25,796 bases of DNA from Methanobacteriota archaeon (GCA_012719315.1 JAAYAP010000032.1:1-25796), one strand, 5' to 3'; shown: positions 16,232 to 24,850, counted from the first letter of the stretch. Numbers and translations are program-made. The notes: generated from the sequence alone by a model not told the origin.

Positions 16232-17209
16232 TCAGGCATCCCATCCTATCCTGTGGTACTCCAACGCGGAGGCGTCGCCCGCCGCCAGTGCCAGCAGCTC
16301 GGCGATATGCATCACCGGCAGGCCGCCCGGAGCGCTGTCGTAACGGGTGAGGCACATCGGGCAGGCGACGATTATGCCGTCGGCACCGGCCACCTCCGCC
16401 TGACGTTCCTTCATCAGCCCCTCCGACACCCCCGGTATCTTCTTCCCGCAGCACCCGTGCCTGTTGCCGACGAACTCGGCGCCGACGGCCTCGACGATCC
16501 TGATCATATCCGCATGCAACGTATCGTAATGGCATCCCGGCTCGATTGCCAGCTTCAGCTCCCTGTCGAGCACGGGCACGCGGTCGAGATGGCGGGCGAC
16601 GTGATTGACCAGGTTCACCGCGTCCACGCCCGAACGGCGCAGCTCGGTGTCGCATCCGGGGCAGAGGGTGACGATCCGCCTGCCGTCCGCCGAGGCCCCG
16701 ATCCCCTTCCTTATCGCATCCCGCTCGGCGTCCTGCATCTGCCGGAACGGCAGCGGGTAGGTGCAGCAGGCGTCGCCCGGCAATGCCGAGCAGCCGATGC
16801 CCATGGCGTCCAGCGCCACCGTGGCCGCGTAGGCCAGGTACGGGGCCTCGGATTGCACCATGCACCCCGTCATCAGCCGGTCGCCGTCCTTCCAGACCGG
16901 TTCGAGCCTGTCGCGGGACAGGTCCGACACGGGGCGGACGAAGCCCGTCCTGCGGTACAGCTCGCCGACCGTGGAGCCGAGCGCCTTGGAGCGCATGTGG
17001 AGCATGACGCAGGTCGGATCGGTGTGCTCGCAGACCCTGGTGCATTCGCCGCAGCCGATGCAGTCGCGGATGCCGCCGTCCGCGCCTCCCATCACCGCCC
17101 TGGGGTCGCAGCCCCCATGGCGATGCGAGGGGCAGTTGTCGGTGCATCTCCCGCAGCCGACGCACATCGACATCAGCCTGGAGATCCGGATCGAGAGCTC
17201 GTCGTCCAT
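16232..17209 (-). CDS. HdrD/GlpC-like Fe-S protein: two [4Fe-4S] motifs plus two CCG domains
   Basis: The 325-aa protein resembles a fused HdrC-HdrB, that is, a small HdrD. Two ferredoxin motifs come first: Cys16, 19, 22, 26 and Cys50, 53, 56, 60. Two CCG domains follow, each complete: Cys116, Cys148-149, Cys183, Cys186; and Cys226, Cys253-254, Cys283, Cys286. In heterodisulfide reductase such CCG motifs bind non-cubane [4Fe-4S] clusters that cleave CoM-S-S-CoB. There is no membrane partner gene (HdrE) beside it. It starts one base after the AAA+/VWA gene (TGACATG) and is last in the run that begins with pylT and includes ramA. It may pass electrons to RamA or to a corrinoid protein, or be an HdrD paralogue. 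The domain call is firm; the role is inference. Confidence 0.88.
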   Translation of the reverse strand: MDDELSIRISRLMSMCVGCGRCTDNCPSHRHGGCDPRAVMGGADGGIRDCIGCGECTRVCEHTDPTCVMLHMRSKALGSTVGELYRRTGFVRPVSDLSRDRLEPVWKDGDRLMTGCMVQSEAPYLAYAATVALDAMGIGCSALPGDACCTYPLPFRQMQDAERDAIRKGIGASADGRRIVTLCPGCDTELRRSGVDAVNLVNHVARHLDRVPVLDRELKLAIEPGCHYDTLHADMIRIVEAVGAEFVGNRHGCCGKKIPGVSEGLMKERQAEVAGADGIIVACPMCLTRYDSAPGGLPVMHIAELLALAAGDASALEYHRIGWDA

Positions 17210-17210
17210 G

Positions 17211-19097
17211 TCAGGCCCTCAGATCCTCGAGCGTGTAGTAGTCGGCCCGCAGCTGCTTGGCGAACCTCTCGGCGTTGTGCACCTCCGAGGACGGCTTCTC
17301 GGTGTCGATGACGATCCAGCCGACGTTGGGTATGCTGATCTTCGACGCTATCTTCAGCGCCTCCTCCAGCGGGTCGGTCTCCTCGTCATCGGGGTCGAGG
17401 GCGACGTTGGCGTTGCCGTCGGTCACCAGGATCACGTAGCATGCCTCGTCCTTGTGCTTCTTGGTGAACACCGTCATGTACTCGTTGAGATAGACCAGCG
17501 CCGCCGACAAAGGGGTCCGTCTGCCGATCGGCAGGTTGTCCAGGATGTTGTACACGGATTCCACCGATTTGGAGGGCGGCAGGACCATCTGGATGGCGGT
17601 GGAGTTGAATGTCATTATGCCGACGCGGTCGCGTTTGGCGTAATGCTGCTTGAGCAGCGAGAGGATCGCGCCCTTGACGGCCATCATCCGGTTCCTGATG
17701 ACCAGCGAACCGCTGGCGTCCACGGCGAAGAGGAAGGTGGAGGTGCTCCTCGTCTCCCTGATCTTCTCCCTCAGATCCTGCTTGTCGATGATGACCGCCA
17801 TGTCCCCTCCGCCCTCGGCATGGCGTCTCCGCTGATGGACGGAGGCCGCACGCACGGTGGCATCGAAGGCGAGGTCGGGGTTCCTGTCCTCGGTCAGCCT
17901 TGCGCCGACGTACCGACCGGAGCGGGACCTGCTGATCGCCGATCTGCGCATGCCGCTGTCGCCGGTGGCGCCGGCGGTTCCGACGGTCGCGTTCTCGAAG
18001 AGGTCGATGGTCTCGAAGACCTCGCCGATGCGGGTGATCACATCCTCGATCTCGTCGCCCAGACGGGATCGCGCATCGGCCAGCAGCTGCGGCGCCGTGC
18101 TCCCGGCAGCCGCACCTCCGTCGTCCTCCGCGATCTCCGGCTTGCGCCGGCGGTCGTCGTGGATCGCCCGGCGGATGTGCGATTCGCCCGTGCCCAGCAG
18201 ATCGTACTCCTTCTTCTTGGCGGATTCGCGGTGCCCCTTCTTCGGCTTGCGCCTGTGCGGCAGGCACATCGCCGCGGCCTCCTCGATGTCCCCGACCTCC
18301 GCCTCGTGTCTGCCGTCCAGCGCCGCCAGCGCCATGGACACCTTCATCATCGACAGGTCGCCTCTGAACCCGTCGATGTCCGCCGCCATGCAGATAGAGG
18401 CGATCATCCGGATCAGATCGTCGGTCAGGCGCATCCCCTCCAAGAGCTCCCGGGCGACAGCTATCCTCTCCATCAGCTCGTCCTCGTCGTCGGAATAACG
18501 GTCACGGAGCCCGTCGGCATCGGCCTCGTGGTCGAGGTTCCTCCGGAGGATCTCCAATCTCCCTTCCGCATCCTCGGGGAAATCGGCGTTGACGTAGATG
18601 TCGAAGCAGTCGGAGATACCCGGGGCCAGATAGCTGTTGTTCGAATTCATCGTCGCGATCAGGGTGGTGTCGCATCCGTAGACGGCGGAGATGTTCTCCC
18701 GCTCCACCCTGACGCTGCCGGCCAGGACCGCGTCCGTCACCGAGCTCAGCATCTTCGGGTCGAAGAGGTCGGCATCGTCCATGTAGAGGAGGTTGCCGTC
18801 CGCCCGTTTCATCAGACCCTCTTCCATCACGATCCTGCCCTCCTTGATGGCCGCCTCGATGTCGAGGCTGCCGAAGAGCTGCTCGTCGGTGACGTTGAGC
18901 GGCACGTTGACGACGCTCTTGTCGGCGATCCCTCCGACGGAACGCACCATCATCGTCTTCCCGGTGCCGGAGCCGCCTCTGATCAGCACGCCCTTGATCC
19001 CGGGGTTGACCATCGCGCACAGCATGGCCTTCTTGGCCCGGTCCATGCCGAAGATCGCCGAGAACGGTAGATGTGCCGGGCTCAGTAACCCAGGCAC
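17211..19097 (-). CDS. AAA+ ATPase with C-terminal VWA domain, ChlD/BchD-like
   Basis: The 628-aa protein has an N-terminal AAA+ module with intact Walker A GGSGTGKT (41-48) and Walker B LLYMDDAD (103-110). A basic, low-complexity linker follows (about 270-420), then a von Willebrand A domain with a complete MIDAS: DASGS (460-464), the Thr of RRTPLSA, and the Asp of VTDGNA. This is the architecture of the D subunit of Mg/Co chelatases and of MoxR-partner proteins. Many BchD/ChlD proteins have a worn-out ATP site; this one looks usable. The start is GTG 19097, overlapping the upstream gene by 16 nt with GGAG 8 nt before it; ATG 19046 is the alternative. No large chelatase subunit (CobN/ChlH) is in the window, so a chelatase role is unproven. 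Confidence 0.85.
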   Translation of the reverse strand: MPGLLSPAHLPFSAIFGMDRAKKAMLCAMVNPGIKGVLIRGGSGTGKTMMVRSVGGIADKSVVNVPLNVTDEQLFGSLDIEAAIKEGRIVMEEGLMKRADGNLLYMDDADLFDPKMLSSVTDAVLAGSVRVERENISAVYGCDTTLIATMNSNNSYLAPGISDCFDIYVNADFPEDAEGRLEILRRNLDHEADADGLRDRYSDDEDELMERIAVARELLEGMRLTDDLIRMIASICMAADIDGFRGDLSMMKVSMALAALDGRHEAEVGDIEEAAAMCLPHRRKPKKGHRESAKKKEYDLLGTGESHIRRAIHDDRRRKPEIAEDDGGAAAGSTAPQLLADARSRLGDEIEDVITRIGEVFETIDLFENATVGTAGATGDSGMRRSAISRSRSGRYVGARLTEDRNPDLAFDATVRAASVHQRRRHAEGGGDMAVIIDKQDLREKIRETRSTSTFLFAVDASGSLVIRNRMMAVKGAILSLLKQHYAKRDRVGIMTFNSTAIQMVLPPSKSVESVYNILDNLPIGRRTPLSAALVYLNEYMTVFTKKHKDEACYVILVTDGNANVALDPDDEETDPLEEALKIASKISIPNVGWIVIDTEKPSSEVHNAERFAKQLRADYYTLEDLRA

Positions 19098-20110
19098 ACG
19101 TCCAACTCCTTGGGGTCGAACACCACTTCCTCGAAGGCGCGCTTCTTCAGGCGATGGGAGAGGACCAGGGCGGCGACCTGGCGCACATCGTCCTTGGTCG
19201 CCTCCGTCCGGCCGTCCAGGGCCGCGTTGGCCTTGGCGGCGCGGATCATGGTGATGTCCGCCCGGTGGCCTTCCATGCCGAAGTGGATCGAGACCATCAC
19301 GATGTCATGCATCAGGCTGTCCGGTATCGTCACCTCGTGCAGCAGCCCCCTGGCCCGGATTATGCGCTCGCGGAGCTTGTCGGTCTCCCCTTGGTACCGG
19401 GCGATGTAGCCTTCCGGATCGACGTCGAACCGCATCCTGCGCTTGATGACCTCCATCCGCGTCTGCACGTCGCGCTCGCCTTCGACATCGACCGAGAGCC
19501 CGAACCTGTCGAGCAGCTGAGGCCTCAGGCCCCCCTCCTCCGGGTTCATGGTCCCGACGAGGATGAACTTCGACGGGTGGGAGAACGAGACCCCCTCCCT
19601 CTCGATGTAGTTGGTGCCCATGGCGGCCGCGTCCAGCAGCAGGTCGACGATGTGGTCGTCCAGCAGGTTGACCTCGTCGGCGTACAGCAGATTGCCGTTG
19701 GCCTGGGCCAGCACCCCCGGTTCGAACCGTTTCTCGCCCGTCTTCAGCACGTGCTCCAGATCCAGGGTCCCGGAGACCCGGTCCTCGGTCGCGCTCAGCG
19801 GCAGCTCCACCACCTTCATCGGCAGCGTCTCCGCCTCGAGGCCGCCTTCCGCGGCATGCCTCTCCCTGCAGCTCGCGCACATCCTGCGCGGGTACCGCGG
19901 GTCGCAATGGAACACGCAGCCCCTGACCGCCTCGATCGGCGGCAGCACCTGGGACAGCGATCTGACCGATGTCGATTTCGCAGTCCCCTTCTCTCCCCTG
20001 ATCAGCACGCCGCCGATGTTGGGATCGACGATGTTGAGCAGCAACGCCCGTTTCATCTCCTCCTGACCGACCACGCGCACGAATGGGAACAATACCTGTC
20101 CTTCTGTCAT
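19082..20110 (-). CDS. AAA+ ATPase, ChlI/BchI-like (MoxR-type)
   Basis: This 342-aa protein is a ChlI/BchI-type AAA+ ATPase: Walker A GEKGTAKST (39-47), Walker B LLYADEVN (141-148), and the sensor region PSKFILVGTMNPEEG and LRPQLLDRFGLSV. An insert with Cys65, Cys69, Cys78 and Cys81 (CVFHC, then CASC) looks like a small metal site; comparable inserts occur in putative cobaltochelatase I subunits. I choose ATG 20110 because AAGGTGG lies 4-5 nt before it; the ATG at 20113 is next to it. With the VWA partner just downstream it should form a hetero-oligomeric remodelling machine. The pair lies directly behind ramA in the pyl run, which suggests work on corrinoid proteins or methyltransferases rather than tetrapyrrole metallation. 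That step is inference. Confidence 0.87.
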   Translation of the reverse strand: MTEGQVLFPFVRVVGQEEMKRALLLNIVDPNIGGVLIRGEKGTAKSTSVRSLSQVLPPIEAVRGCVFHCDPRYPRRMCASCRERHAAEGGLEAETLPMKVVELPLSATEDRVSGTLDLEHVLKTGEKRFEPGVLAQANGNLLYADEVNLLDDHIVDLLLDAAAMGTNYIEREGVSFSHPSKFILVGTMNPEEGGLRPQLLDRFGLSVDVEGERDVQTRMEVIKRRMRFDVDPEGYIARYQGETDKLRERIIRARGLLHEVTIPDSLMHDIVMVSIHFGMEGHRADITMIRAAKANAALDGRTEATKDDVRQVAALVLSHRLKKRAFEEVVFDPKELDVCLGY

Positions 20111-20130
20111 CATACCACCTTGAATCCGGT

Positions 20131-20151
20131 GCCGTCGGCCACACCGACGGC
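20131..20151 (-). other. Intergenic hairpin between ramA and the ChlI-like gene
   Basis: A perfect 8-bp stem, GCCGTCGG/CCGACGGC, with a 5-nt loop fills most of the 49-nt spacer, which is the longest spacer between protein genes in this run. No U tract follows. It could be an RNA processing or stabilising element or a partial terminator that sets different levels for pyl/ramA and the downstream AAA+ genes. Confidence 0.5.
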
Positions 20152-20159
20152 TCCGGTGT

Positions 20160-21788
20160 TCACATCATCGTGAACTCCCTGAGCACCAGCACCCCTTCGG
20201 GGCAGGCTTGCTCGCAGCGTCGGCAGGCCGTGCCGGCGCATCTGTCCGATTTGACCCTGGCGAAGATGCCGGTCGCCGTCTCGACGATCGATATCGCCCG
20301 TTCGGGGCATGCCCTGACGCAGCTCTTGCACAGTTTGCATCCTTCGACCATCCCGGTGAGGACCGTGCCCGATTCCTCCAGGATGTGTATCTTGTGCCCC
20401 TCGGTCTCCGGCAGGTCGGTGCGCGCCAGCCGCTCCACTCTGACCTCGGGCCCGGGCTCGGACAACGGCGGCAGGTCGTAGACGTCGAGCATGTTGTCGT
20501 ACTCCGACATCGGCATGCCCGTGCACCACAGCGAGTACTCGATGGAATAGACGTTCTTGAAGGTCTCCGCGGTGGCGAACATCACGTGCGTCGCCCTGAG
20601 CTTCTTGGAGAACTCGCGCAGCTCCTCGAGGTCCATTTGGCCCGTGGCGATCCACCTGGCCATCATGATGGAGGTGTTGCCGAACTGCACGATGTGCTCC
20701 GCGCCCGGCACCACCATGCCGATGCTCATCGCCTTGAGGGCGTCCACGTAGAGCCCGGAGGCCCCGGACATGTACGCCTTCTTGATGTCGCCGGTCCACA
20801 GGCCCGCTTCGCGCAGCAGGGTCAGGAATCCGGCGCGCATCGCGCCGATGGCCTTGCCGGCCTCCTCCACGTCGTGCGACGTGATGCAGATGCCGTCCTG
20901 CAGATGCAGCTTCTCGTCGTCGGTCAGGATCTTGGGCGTCCTGATGACGTCCTCCTCGATGCCGCAGTACAATGCGGCGACGACGCCCGTGCCGGTGATG
21001 CCTATCGCTTTGCCGTTCATCTCCCCTGCCTTGACCGTGTCGCCGGTCAGGGGATCGACCGTGTCGCCGGTCCTGTCGACCATGACCTCGTCCAGCACGG
21101 TGCAGGTCCATCCGCCTTCGTCGATGTCGACGTCGCTGATGGCCCCGGGGGCGGCGAGCATCCCCCTCTCGATCTGCTGGCCCTCCATGGCGGGTCCCGC
21201 CGCGGCGGAGCCCGTGTAGATCTTATCGCCCACGATGAGCGCCATCTCGGCGTTCGTGCCGTAATCGACCACGATGACCGGCTCGGACTCGTCGAGGATG
21301 TTGGTCATCTTCAGCATGGCGATGGCATCCGCGCCGATCTCATGCGTCACCGCCGGCGGGATGATCACGTCGGCGTCGGGCATGCCCTCGATGCCCAGCT
21401 CGGACGCTTTCATGATCCTGCCGTTCCGCTCGGGCGGCGTCACGCCCAGGGTCTTCAGCATGTTCTTGCCGGCGTAGGCCAGGTCCCTGATCTCGATGTT
21501 CTCGAACAGCGAGAGCTGGAAGGTGTTGCCGCAGACGCCGACCTTCCTGACCTCGGACAGGTCGATCCCCAGTCTGCCGAACAGTTCGTTGACCGTTTGC
21601 ACGATCAGCCCGTTAGCGAGGTCCTCTCCCGATTGGATGGCGAAATTGACGTGGTCGATGACGTTCATCCCGGGGATCGGATGCCGCTGCGTTATCGCGG
21701 TCGCGACCGTCCGGCCTGTCTCGATCTCTATGGCCTGGCAGCGCAGACCGCTCGTCCCAATGTCCAATGCAATACAGTATCCCGTCAT
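20160..21788 (-). CDS. ramA: RamA-type corrinoid protein reductive activase
   Basis: The 542-aa protein uses ATP hydrolysis to reduce inactive Co(II) corrinoid proteins to the methyl-accepting Co(I) state during methanogenesis from methylamines. The N-terminal and central parts form an ASKHA-type ATPase fold (MTGYCIALDIGTSGLRCQAI; VIVVDYGTNAEMALIVGDK). The C terminus carries two [4Fe-4S] clusters: Cys484, 487, 490, 494 and Cys517, 522, 525, 529. Length and layout match Methanosarcina RamA, whereas bacterial RACE relatives carry a [2Fe-2S] domain at the N terminus. It starts 5 nt after the pylD stop with GGAGATG just upstream. Placing ramA inside the pyl transcript couples Pyl supply with methyltransferase activation. 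The methyltransferases and corrinoid proteins themselves are outside the window. Confidence 0.95.
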   Translation of the reverse strand: MTGYCIALDIGTSGLRCQAIEIETGRTVATAITQRHPIPGMNVIDHVNFAIQSGEDLANGLIVQTVNELFGRLGIDLSEVRKVGVCGNTFQLSLFENIEIRDLAYAGKNMLKTLGVTPPERNGRIMKASELGIEGMPDADVIIPPAVTHEIGADAIAMLKMTNILDESEPVIVVDYGTNAEMALIVGDKIYTGSAAAGPAMEGQQIERGMLAAPGAISDVDIDEGGWTCTVLDEVMVDRTGDTVDPLTGDTVKAGEMNGKAIGITGTGVVAALYCGIEEDVIRTPKILTDDEKLHLQDGICITSHDVEEAGKAIGAMRAGFLTLLREAGLWTGDIKKAYMSGASGLYVDALKAMSIGMVVPGAEHIVQFGNTSIMMARWIATGQMDLEELREFSKKLRATHVMFATAETFKNVYSIEYSLWCTGMPMSEYDNMLDVYDLPPLSEPGPEVRVERLARTDLPETEGHKIHILEESGTVLTGMVEGCKLCKSCVRACPERAISIVETATGIFARVKSDRCAGTACRRCEQACPEGVLVLREFTMM

Positions 21789-21793
21789 TCATC

Positions 21794-22624
21794 TCATCTC
21801 CTGCATCTCCTCTTCTCGGGGCGCGAGAACGATGCGCTCTGCACCGCCATCACCGATACCCCTATACCCAATGGATCGTGGATTATCACGGCCTTGGCGT
21901 AGGCCTCTTCGTCGAACGTGTGCGGTATCCCGGGCGACGCGATGATCGCGCCGGCGGCGATGTCCTCGCTCCGGACATGCGCCGGGGAGGCGTTGATCAC
22001 GAGGCTGTTCGACGCGATCGCCTTCCTGATGTCCTCCTCGACCGCGGTGCCGGGGTTCGCCGCGGCCACAGCCCTCGCTTTGCGGACGTCGGTGTCCGCC
22101 AGGACCACCGAGGCGCCTCGTGCCGACAGCAGCGACACCGCCCTGCTGCCCACCCTCCCGGCGCCCAGGACCAGCACAGTCCTGCCGATCAGCCCTCCCG
22201 CCGCGCCGTTGAGCGCGGATACGTAGCCGGCGGCCGTGGAGAACGAGTTGTTGGAATACCTGCCGGATCGCATGTTGCAGGCGATGAACTCGTTGTCGTC
22301 GGCCATGAAGAAGATGTCCACATCCTTGGACAGCGCCTCGGCGAGTCCGGAGACGTCGTGACCGTCCGTGACGAAAGCGTCCATGCCCAGGGACACGCAG
22401 ATGTCGGCGACCGATTCGGAGAACCGCGTGATCACCCCCATGCCGGAGGTCACCGGGATGACACCCGCCCGGAACTCCTCCAGGTCCAGCGATCCCGGTG
22501 CGACCGCAGCCGCATCGAACGCCATCTCCATCGTGGTCATCCCGGAGCAGCGCATCAGCATCCCGTTCAGATCGTCCAACGAATCCGAGATGCCCCTGAC
22601 ATCCTCGTCGGTCAGCCTGGTCAT
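21794..22624 (-). CDS. pylD: Pyrrolysine biosynthesis dehydrogenase PylD
   Basis: PylD oxidises L-lysine-N6-3R-methyl-D-ornithine, after which the pyrroline ring closes spontaneously to pyrrolysine. The 276-aa protein has the small N-terminal domain of the family (MTRLTDEDVRGISDSLDDLN) and a C-terminal Rossmann domain with the dinucleotide motif VLGAGRVGS (152-160), preceded by the family motif around MADDNEFIACN (107-117). It starts one base after the pylC stop (TGAGATG), so translation is probably coupled. The C terminus is short and basic (EKRRCRR). Length is usual for PylD. Position and sequence together make the call secure. Confidence 0.95.
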   Translation of the reverse strand: MTRLTDEDVRGISDSLDDLNGMLMRCSGMTTMEMAFDAAAVAPGSLDLEEFRAGVIPVTSGMGVITRFSESVADICVSLGMDAFVTDGHDVSGLAEALSKDVDIFFMADDNEFIACNMRSGRYSNNSFSTAAGYVSALNGAAGGLIGRTVLVLGAGRVGSRAVSLLSARGASVVLADTDVRKARAVAAANPGTAVEEDIRKAIASNSLVINASPAHVRSEDIAAGAIIASPGIPHTFDEEAYAKAVIIHDPLGIGVSVMAVQSASFSRPEKRRCRR

Positions 22625-22625
22625 C

Positions 22626-23786
22626 TCAGACCGCCTCCGGGGATCTGTCTGTGTATTCGAATAGATCGCATTCCCTCATCGCACGTTCGATGAAGGCTTT
22701 CCTTTTCCTTAATACCTCCGAGGAGGTCTTGCCGGCATTGATGACCGTGGCCCTCCATTCGGCCTTGCCGGGCAGATAATCGGTGATCACCGTGTCGGCG
22801 CCGAACAGGCCCTCGTGGATCCTCGGGGTGCGCAACCTGCCGAACTCCTTCTCGCCGCAGGTGGAGAGCCGGCCGTGACCGGCCACGTAGTGCTCGTAGA
22901 CCGAGCAGCCCGCTGCCGGCGTCCTGCTTGTCTCCTTCCCGGACGCCGAGAGCACGAGCTCCTCGACCAGGTTCACCCCGGTGGCCGCCTCGACGGCGGC
23001 GGGAGTCTGGCTGGGGATCCTCGCATCGATCTCCAGGACCCTCAGCCCCTTGCGGGTGCGGATGGCCTCGACATCCATCAGCGCCGTGAGGCCGATGCCG
23101 TCGGCGATGCGGGTGCCGATGCTCTCGAACTCCGCCTGCTCCGCCTCGTCGAGGATGCCGGGTTCGCACACGACCTGCTTGCAATCGTAATCCCTGTCGA
23201 GCACCACCTCGGTCGTCACGAAGGCGCGCGAGCCCTCTCCGTCGCCGATGACCTCGATCGAGACGCTCTTGCCGGAGACGAACTCCTGCTGCACCGGCGT
23301 GTCGCCGAGTCTCCTGACCGCCTCGACCGCCTTCAGGCGCCGGTCCTCGTCGTGAGCGACGCTCACGCCCACGCTGCCGCTCTGCGACGACGGTTTCACG
23401 ACGACCGGGAACCCGCAGCCCGGCCAGGGCTCGGGCATCGGCACATCCAGTCCGGCCATGATCCTGTTGGACTCCTCCTTGGAGCATGAAACCTCGTAGG
23501 CGTGCATGTCGAACAGCAGCGGCTTCCCGAGTCCGGGAACGGTCCTGTCGAGCATCCGCAGCCCGTCGAGCTCCTCGAAGGCCGGCAGGACCGCGTCGCA
23601 GTCCGACATCGTCCTGCGGGCGAGGCCGTCGTCGGCCAGGATGTCGCAGTGCACGAAGGTGTCGGCCAGCGATGCGGCGGGAGCCGTCGCCTGCCTGTCG
23701 ATGACCGTCGTCTCGAATCCGGCCCTCTTCGACAGCAGCACCGCCTCCATGCCCTGGAGCGCACCGCCGATGATGCAGATGCGCAT
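22626..23786 (-). CDS. pylC: Pyrrolysine biosynthesis ligase PylC
   Basis: PylC, a 386-aa ATP-grasp ligase, joins 3R-methyl-D-ornithine to the epsilon-amino group of lysine. The N-terminal pre-ATP-grasp segment is MRICIIGGALQGMEAVLLSK. The central ATP-grasp domain shows the ATP-clamp lysine and glycine-rich loop in VVVKPSSQSGSVGVSV and the metal-binding acidic residues near VLEIDARIPSQTP, in the position of the usual ExN/ExD motif. It starts one base after the pylB stop (TGACATG) and ends one base before pylD. Length is close to that of known PylC proteins. Confidence 0.95.
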   Translation of the reverse strand: MRICIIGGALQGMEAVLLSKRAGFETTVIDRQATAPAASLADTFVHCDILADDGLARRTMSDCDAVLPAFEELDGLRMLDRTVPGLGKPLLFDMHAYEVSCSKEESNRIMAGLDVPMPEPWPGCGFPVVVKPSSQSGSVGVSVAHDEDRRLKAVEAVRRLGDTPVQQEFVSGKSVSIEVIGDGEGSRAFVTTEVVLDRDYDCKQVVCEPGILDEAEQAEFESIGTRIADGIGLTALMDVEAIRTRKGLRVLEIDARIPSQTPAAVEAATGVNLVEELVLSASGKETSRTPAAGCSVYEHYVAGHGRLSTCGEKEFGRLRTPRIHEGLFGADTVITDYLPGKAEWRATVINAGKTSSEVLRKRKAFIERAMRECDLFEYTDRSPEAV

Positions 23787-23787
23787 G

Positions 23788-24846
23788 TCAGCACCTTCTC
23801 GGGACCGGCCGGTGCGCGTCGATGAACGATCTGTACTCGGAATCGCTGGCGACCTTCCTGCCCATGCCCTCCAGCATCTCGATCACGTAATCCACCGAAC
23901 GGTGGCCGTCGTCGATGTTGAGCTCGGGCTGGGCGACGCCTGCCAGCTCCTGATGCGGCGGGATGATCGAGGTGATCACGTTGGCCCCCGCATCGATGCG
24001 GGTCTTGAGGCCGGCGATGCCCTCGACATCGAGGCTGGCCGGGATCAGCCGGTCCTGGAAGACCAGCCTCATCGTCGCGATCGCCCGCAGCTCCTCGGTG
24101 GAATCCCGGGGTTCGAGGTCCTGCATCGGCGTCCCCGCCTGCGGCACGAACGTCATCGCCCGTATCTGCTCGCAGCCGGACGTCCCCATCATATGCACGG
24201 CTTCGGCCCGGTCCCGCGGGGTCTCCCCGATCCCGACCAGCATGCCGTCCTCGGCCAGTATGCCCGCCTCGCGGGCCCAGATCCGCTGGTCCATCCGGTT
24301 CCGGAAGTCCTGCTCCAGCCTGAGCTTGGCGAACATCTCCCGATTGTACGTCTCCTGATAGCAGGCGAACCAGTCGGCGCCCGCCTCCCTGAGCGCGGGG
24401 AAGGCCGCCCGGTCGATCGCCCCCGGGGAGACCATGATACCGATGTCCACGGTATCCCTGACGCTCTGCACCAGGTCGATGAGGTTCCTGTGCGCATCGA
24501 CGTACATCAGCGGATCCTCGCCCATGGTCAGGTCGACGAGGTTGACCCCCGCATCCTCCAGGCTGGCGGAGAGCGTGAGGACCTCCTCCTTGGTCTTCCT
24601 GTAACGGTGCAGATCGTTCGTCCTCCTGTAGTAACAGAAGGCGCAGTTGTTCTTGCAATAAGTGGAGAAGTAGACGAATCCGTACAGGTAGACCGTCTTC
24701 CCGAACCTGCGGTCCCTGACCCTCCTCGCGGCCGCGAAGAGCTCCTCGGTGACCTCGTCATCGGTGGCGGACATCAGCGCCGCGATCCCGTCGAGGTCCA
24801 ATCCATGCCCCTTCTCCGCCTTGTCGATAAGCTCGAATGCATCCAT
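23788..24846 (-). CDS. pylB: Methylornithine synthase PylB (radical SAM)
   Basis: PylB converts L-lysine to 3R-methyl-D-ornithine by radical S-adenosylmethionine chemistry, the first step to pyrrolysine. The 352-aa protein carries the [4Fe-4S] motif Cys64-x3-Cys68-x2-Cys71 in TYCKNNCAFCYYRR, followed by conserved barrel segments such as VDLTMGEDPLMY and VGIGETPRDRAEAVHMMG. It belongs to the BioB/HydE/PylB branch. The start codon lies 4 nt after the pylS stop. No strong ribosome binding site precedes it, so it probably depends on coupling to pylS translation. Confidence 0.95.
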   Translation of the reverse strand: MDAFELIDKAEKGHGLDLDGIAALMSATDDEVTEELFAAARRVRDRRFGKTVYLYGFVYFSTYCKNNCAFCYYRRTNDLHRYRKTKEEVLTLSASLEDAGVNLVDLTMGEDPLMYVDAHRNLIDLVQSVRDTVDIGIMVSPGAIDRAAFPALREAGADWFACYQETYNREMFAKLRLEQDFRNRMDQRIWAREAGILAEDGMLVGIGETPRDRAEAVHMMGTSGCEQIRAMTFVPQAGTPMQDLEPRDSTEELRAIATMRLVFQDRLIPASLDVEGIAGLKTRIDAGANVITSIIPPHQELAGVAQPELNIDDGHRSVDYVIEMLEGMGRKVASDSEYRSFIDAHRPVPRRC

Positions 24847-24850
24847 GGTA

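Noticed and set aside
16232..17209. Calling the Fe-S protein the catalytic heterodisulfide reductase HdrD
   Set aside because: All cysteine motifs fit, but the genomic context is pyl/ramA and no HdrE or Mvh/Fpo gene is adjacent; the sequence alone cannot separate HdrD from GlpC-like or electron-carrier paralogues.
17211..20110. Magnesium or cobalt chelatase complex for cofactor synthesis
   Set aside because: Only I- and D-like subunits are present and no large catalytic subunit is encoded nearby; the neighbours are ramA and pyl genes. I keep the AAA+/VWA description without a chelatase claim.
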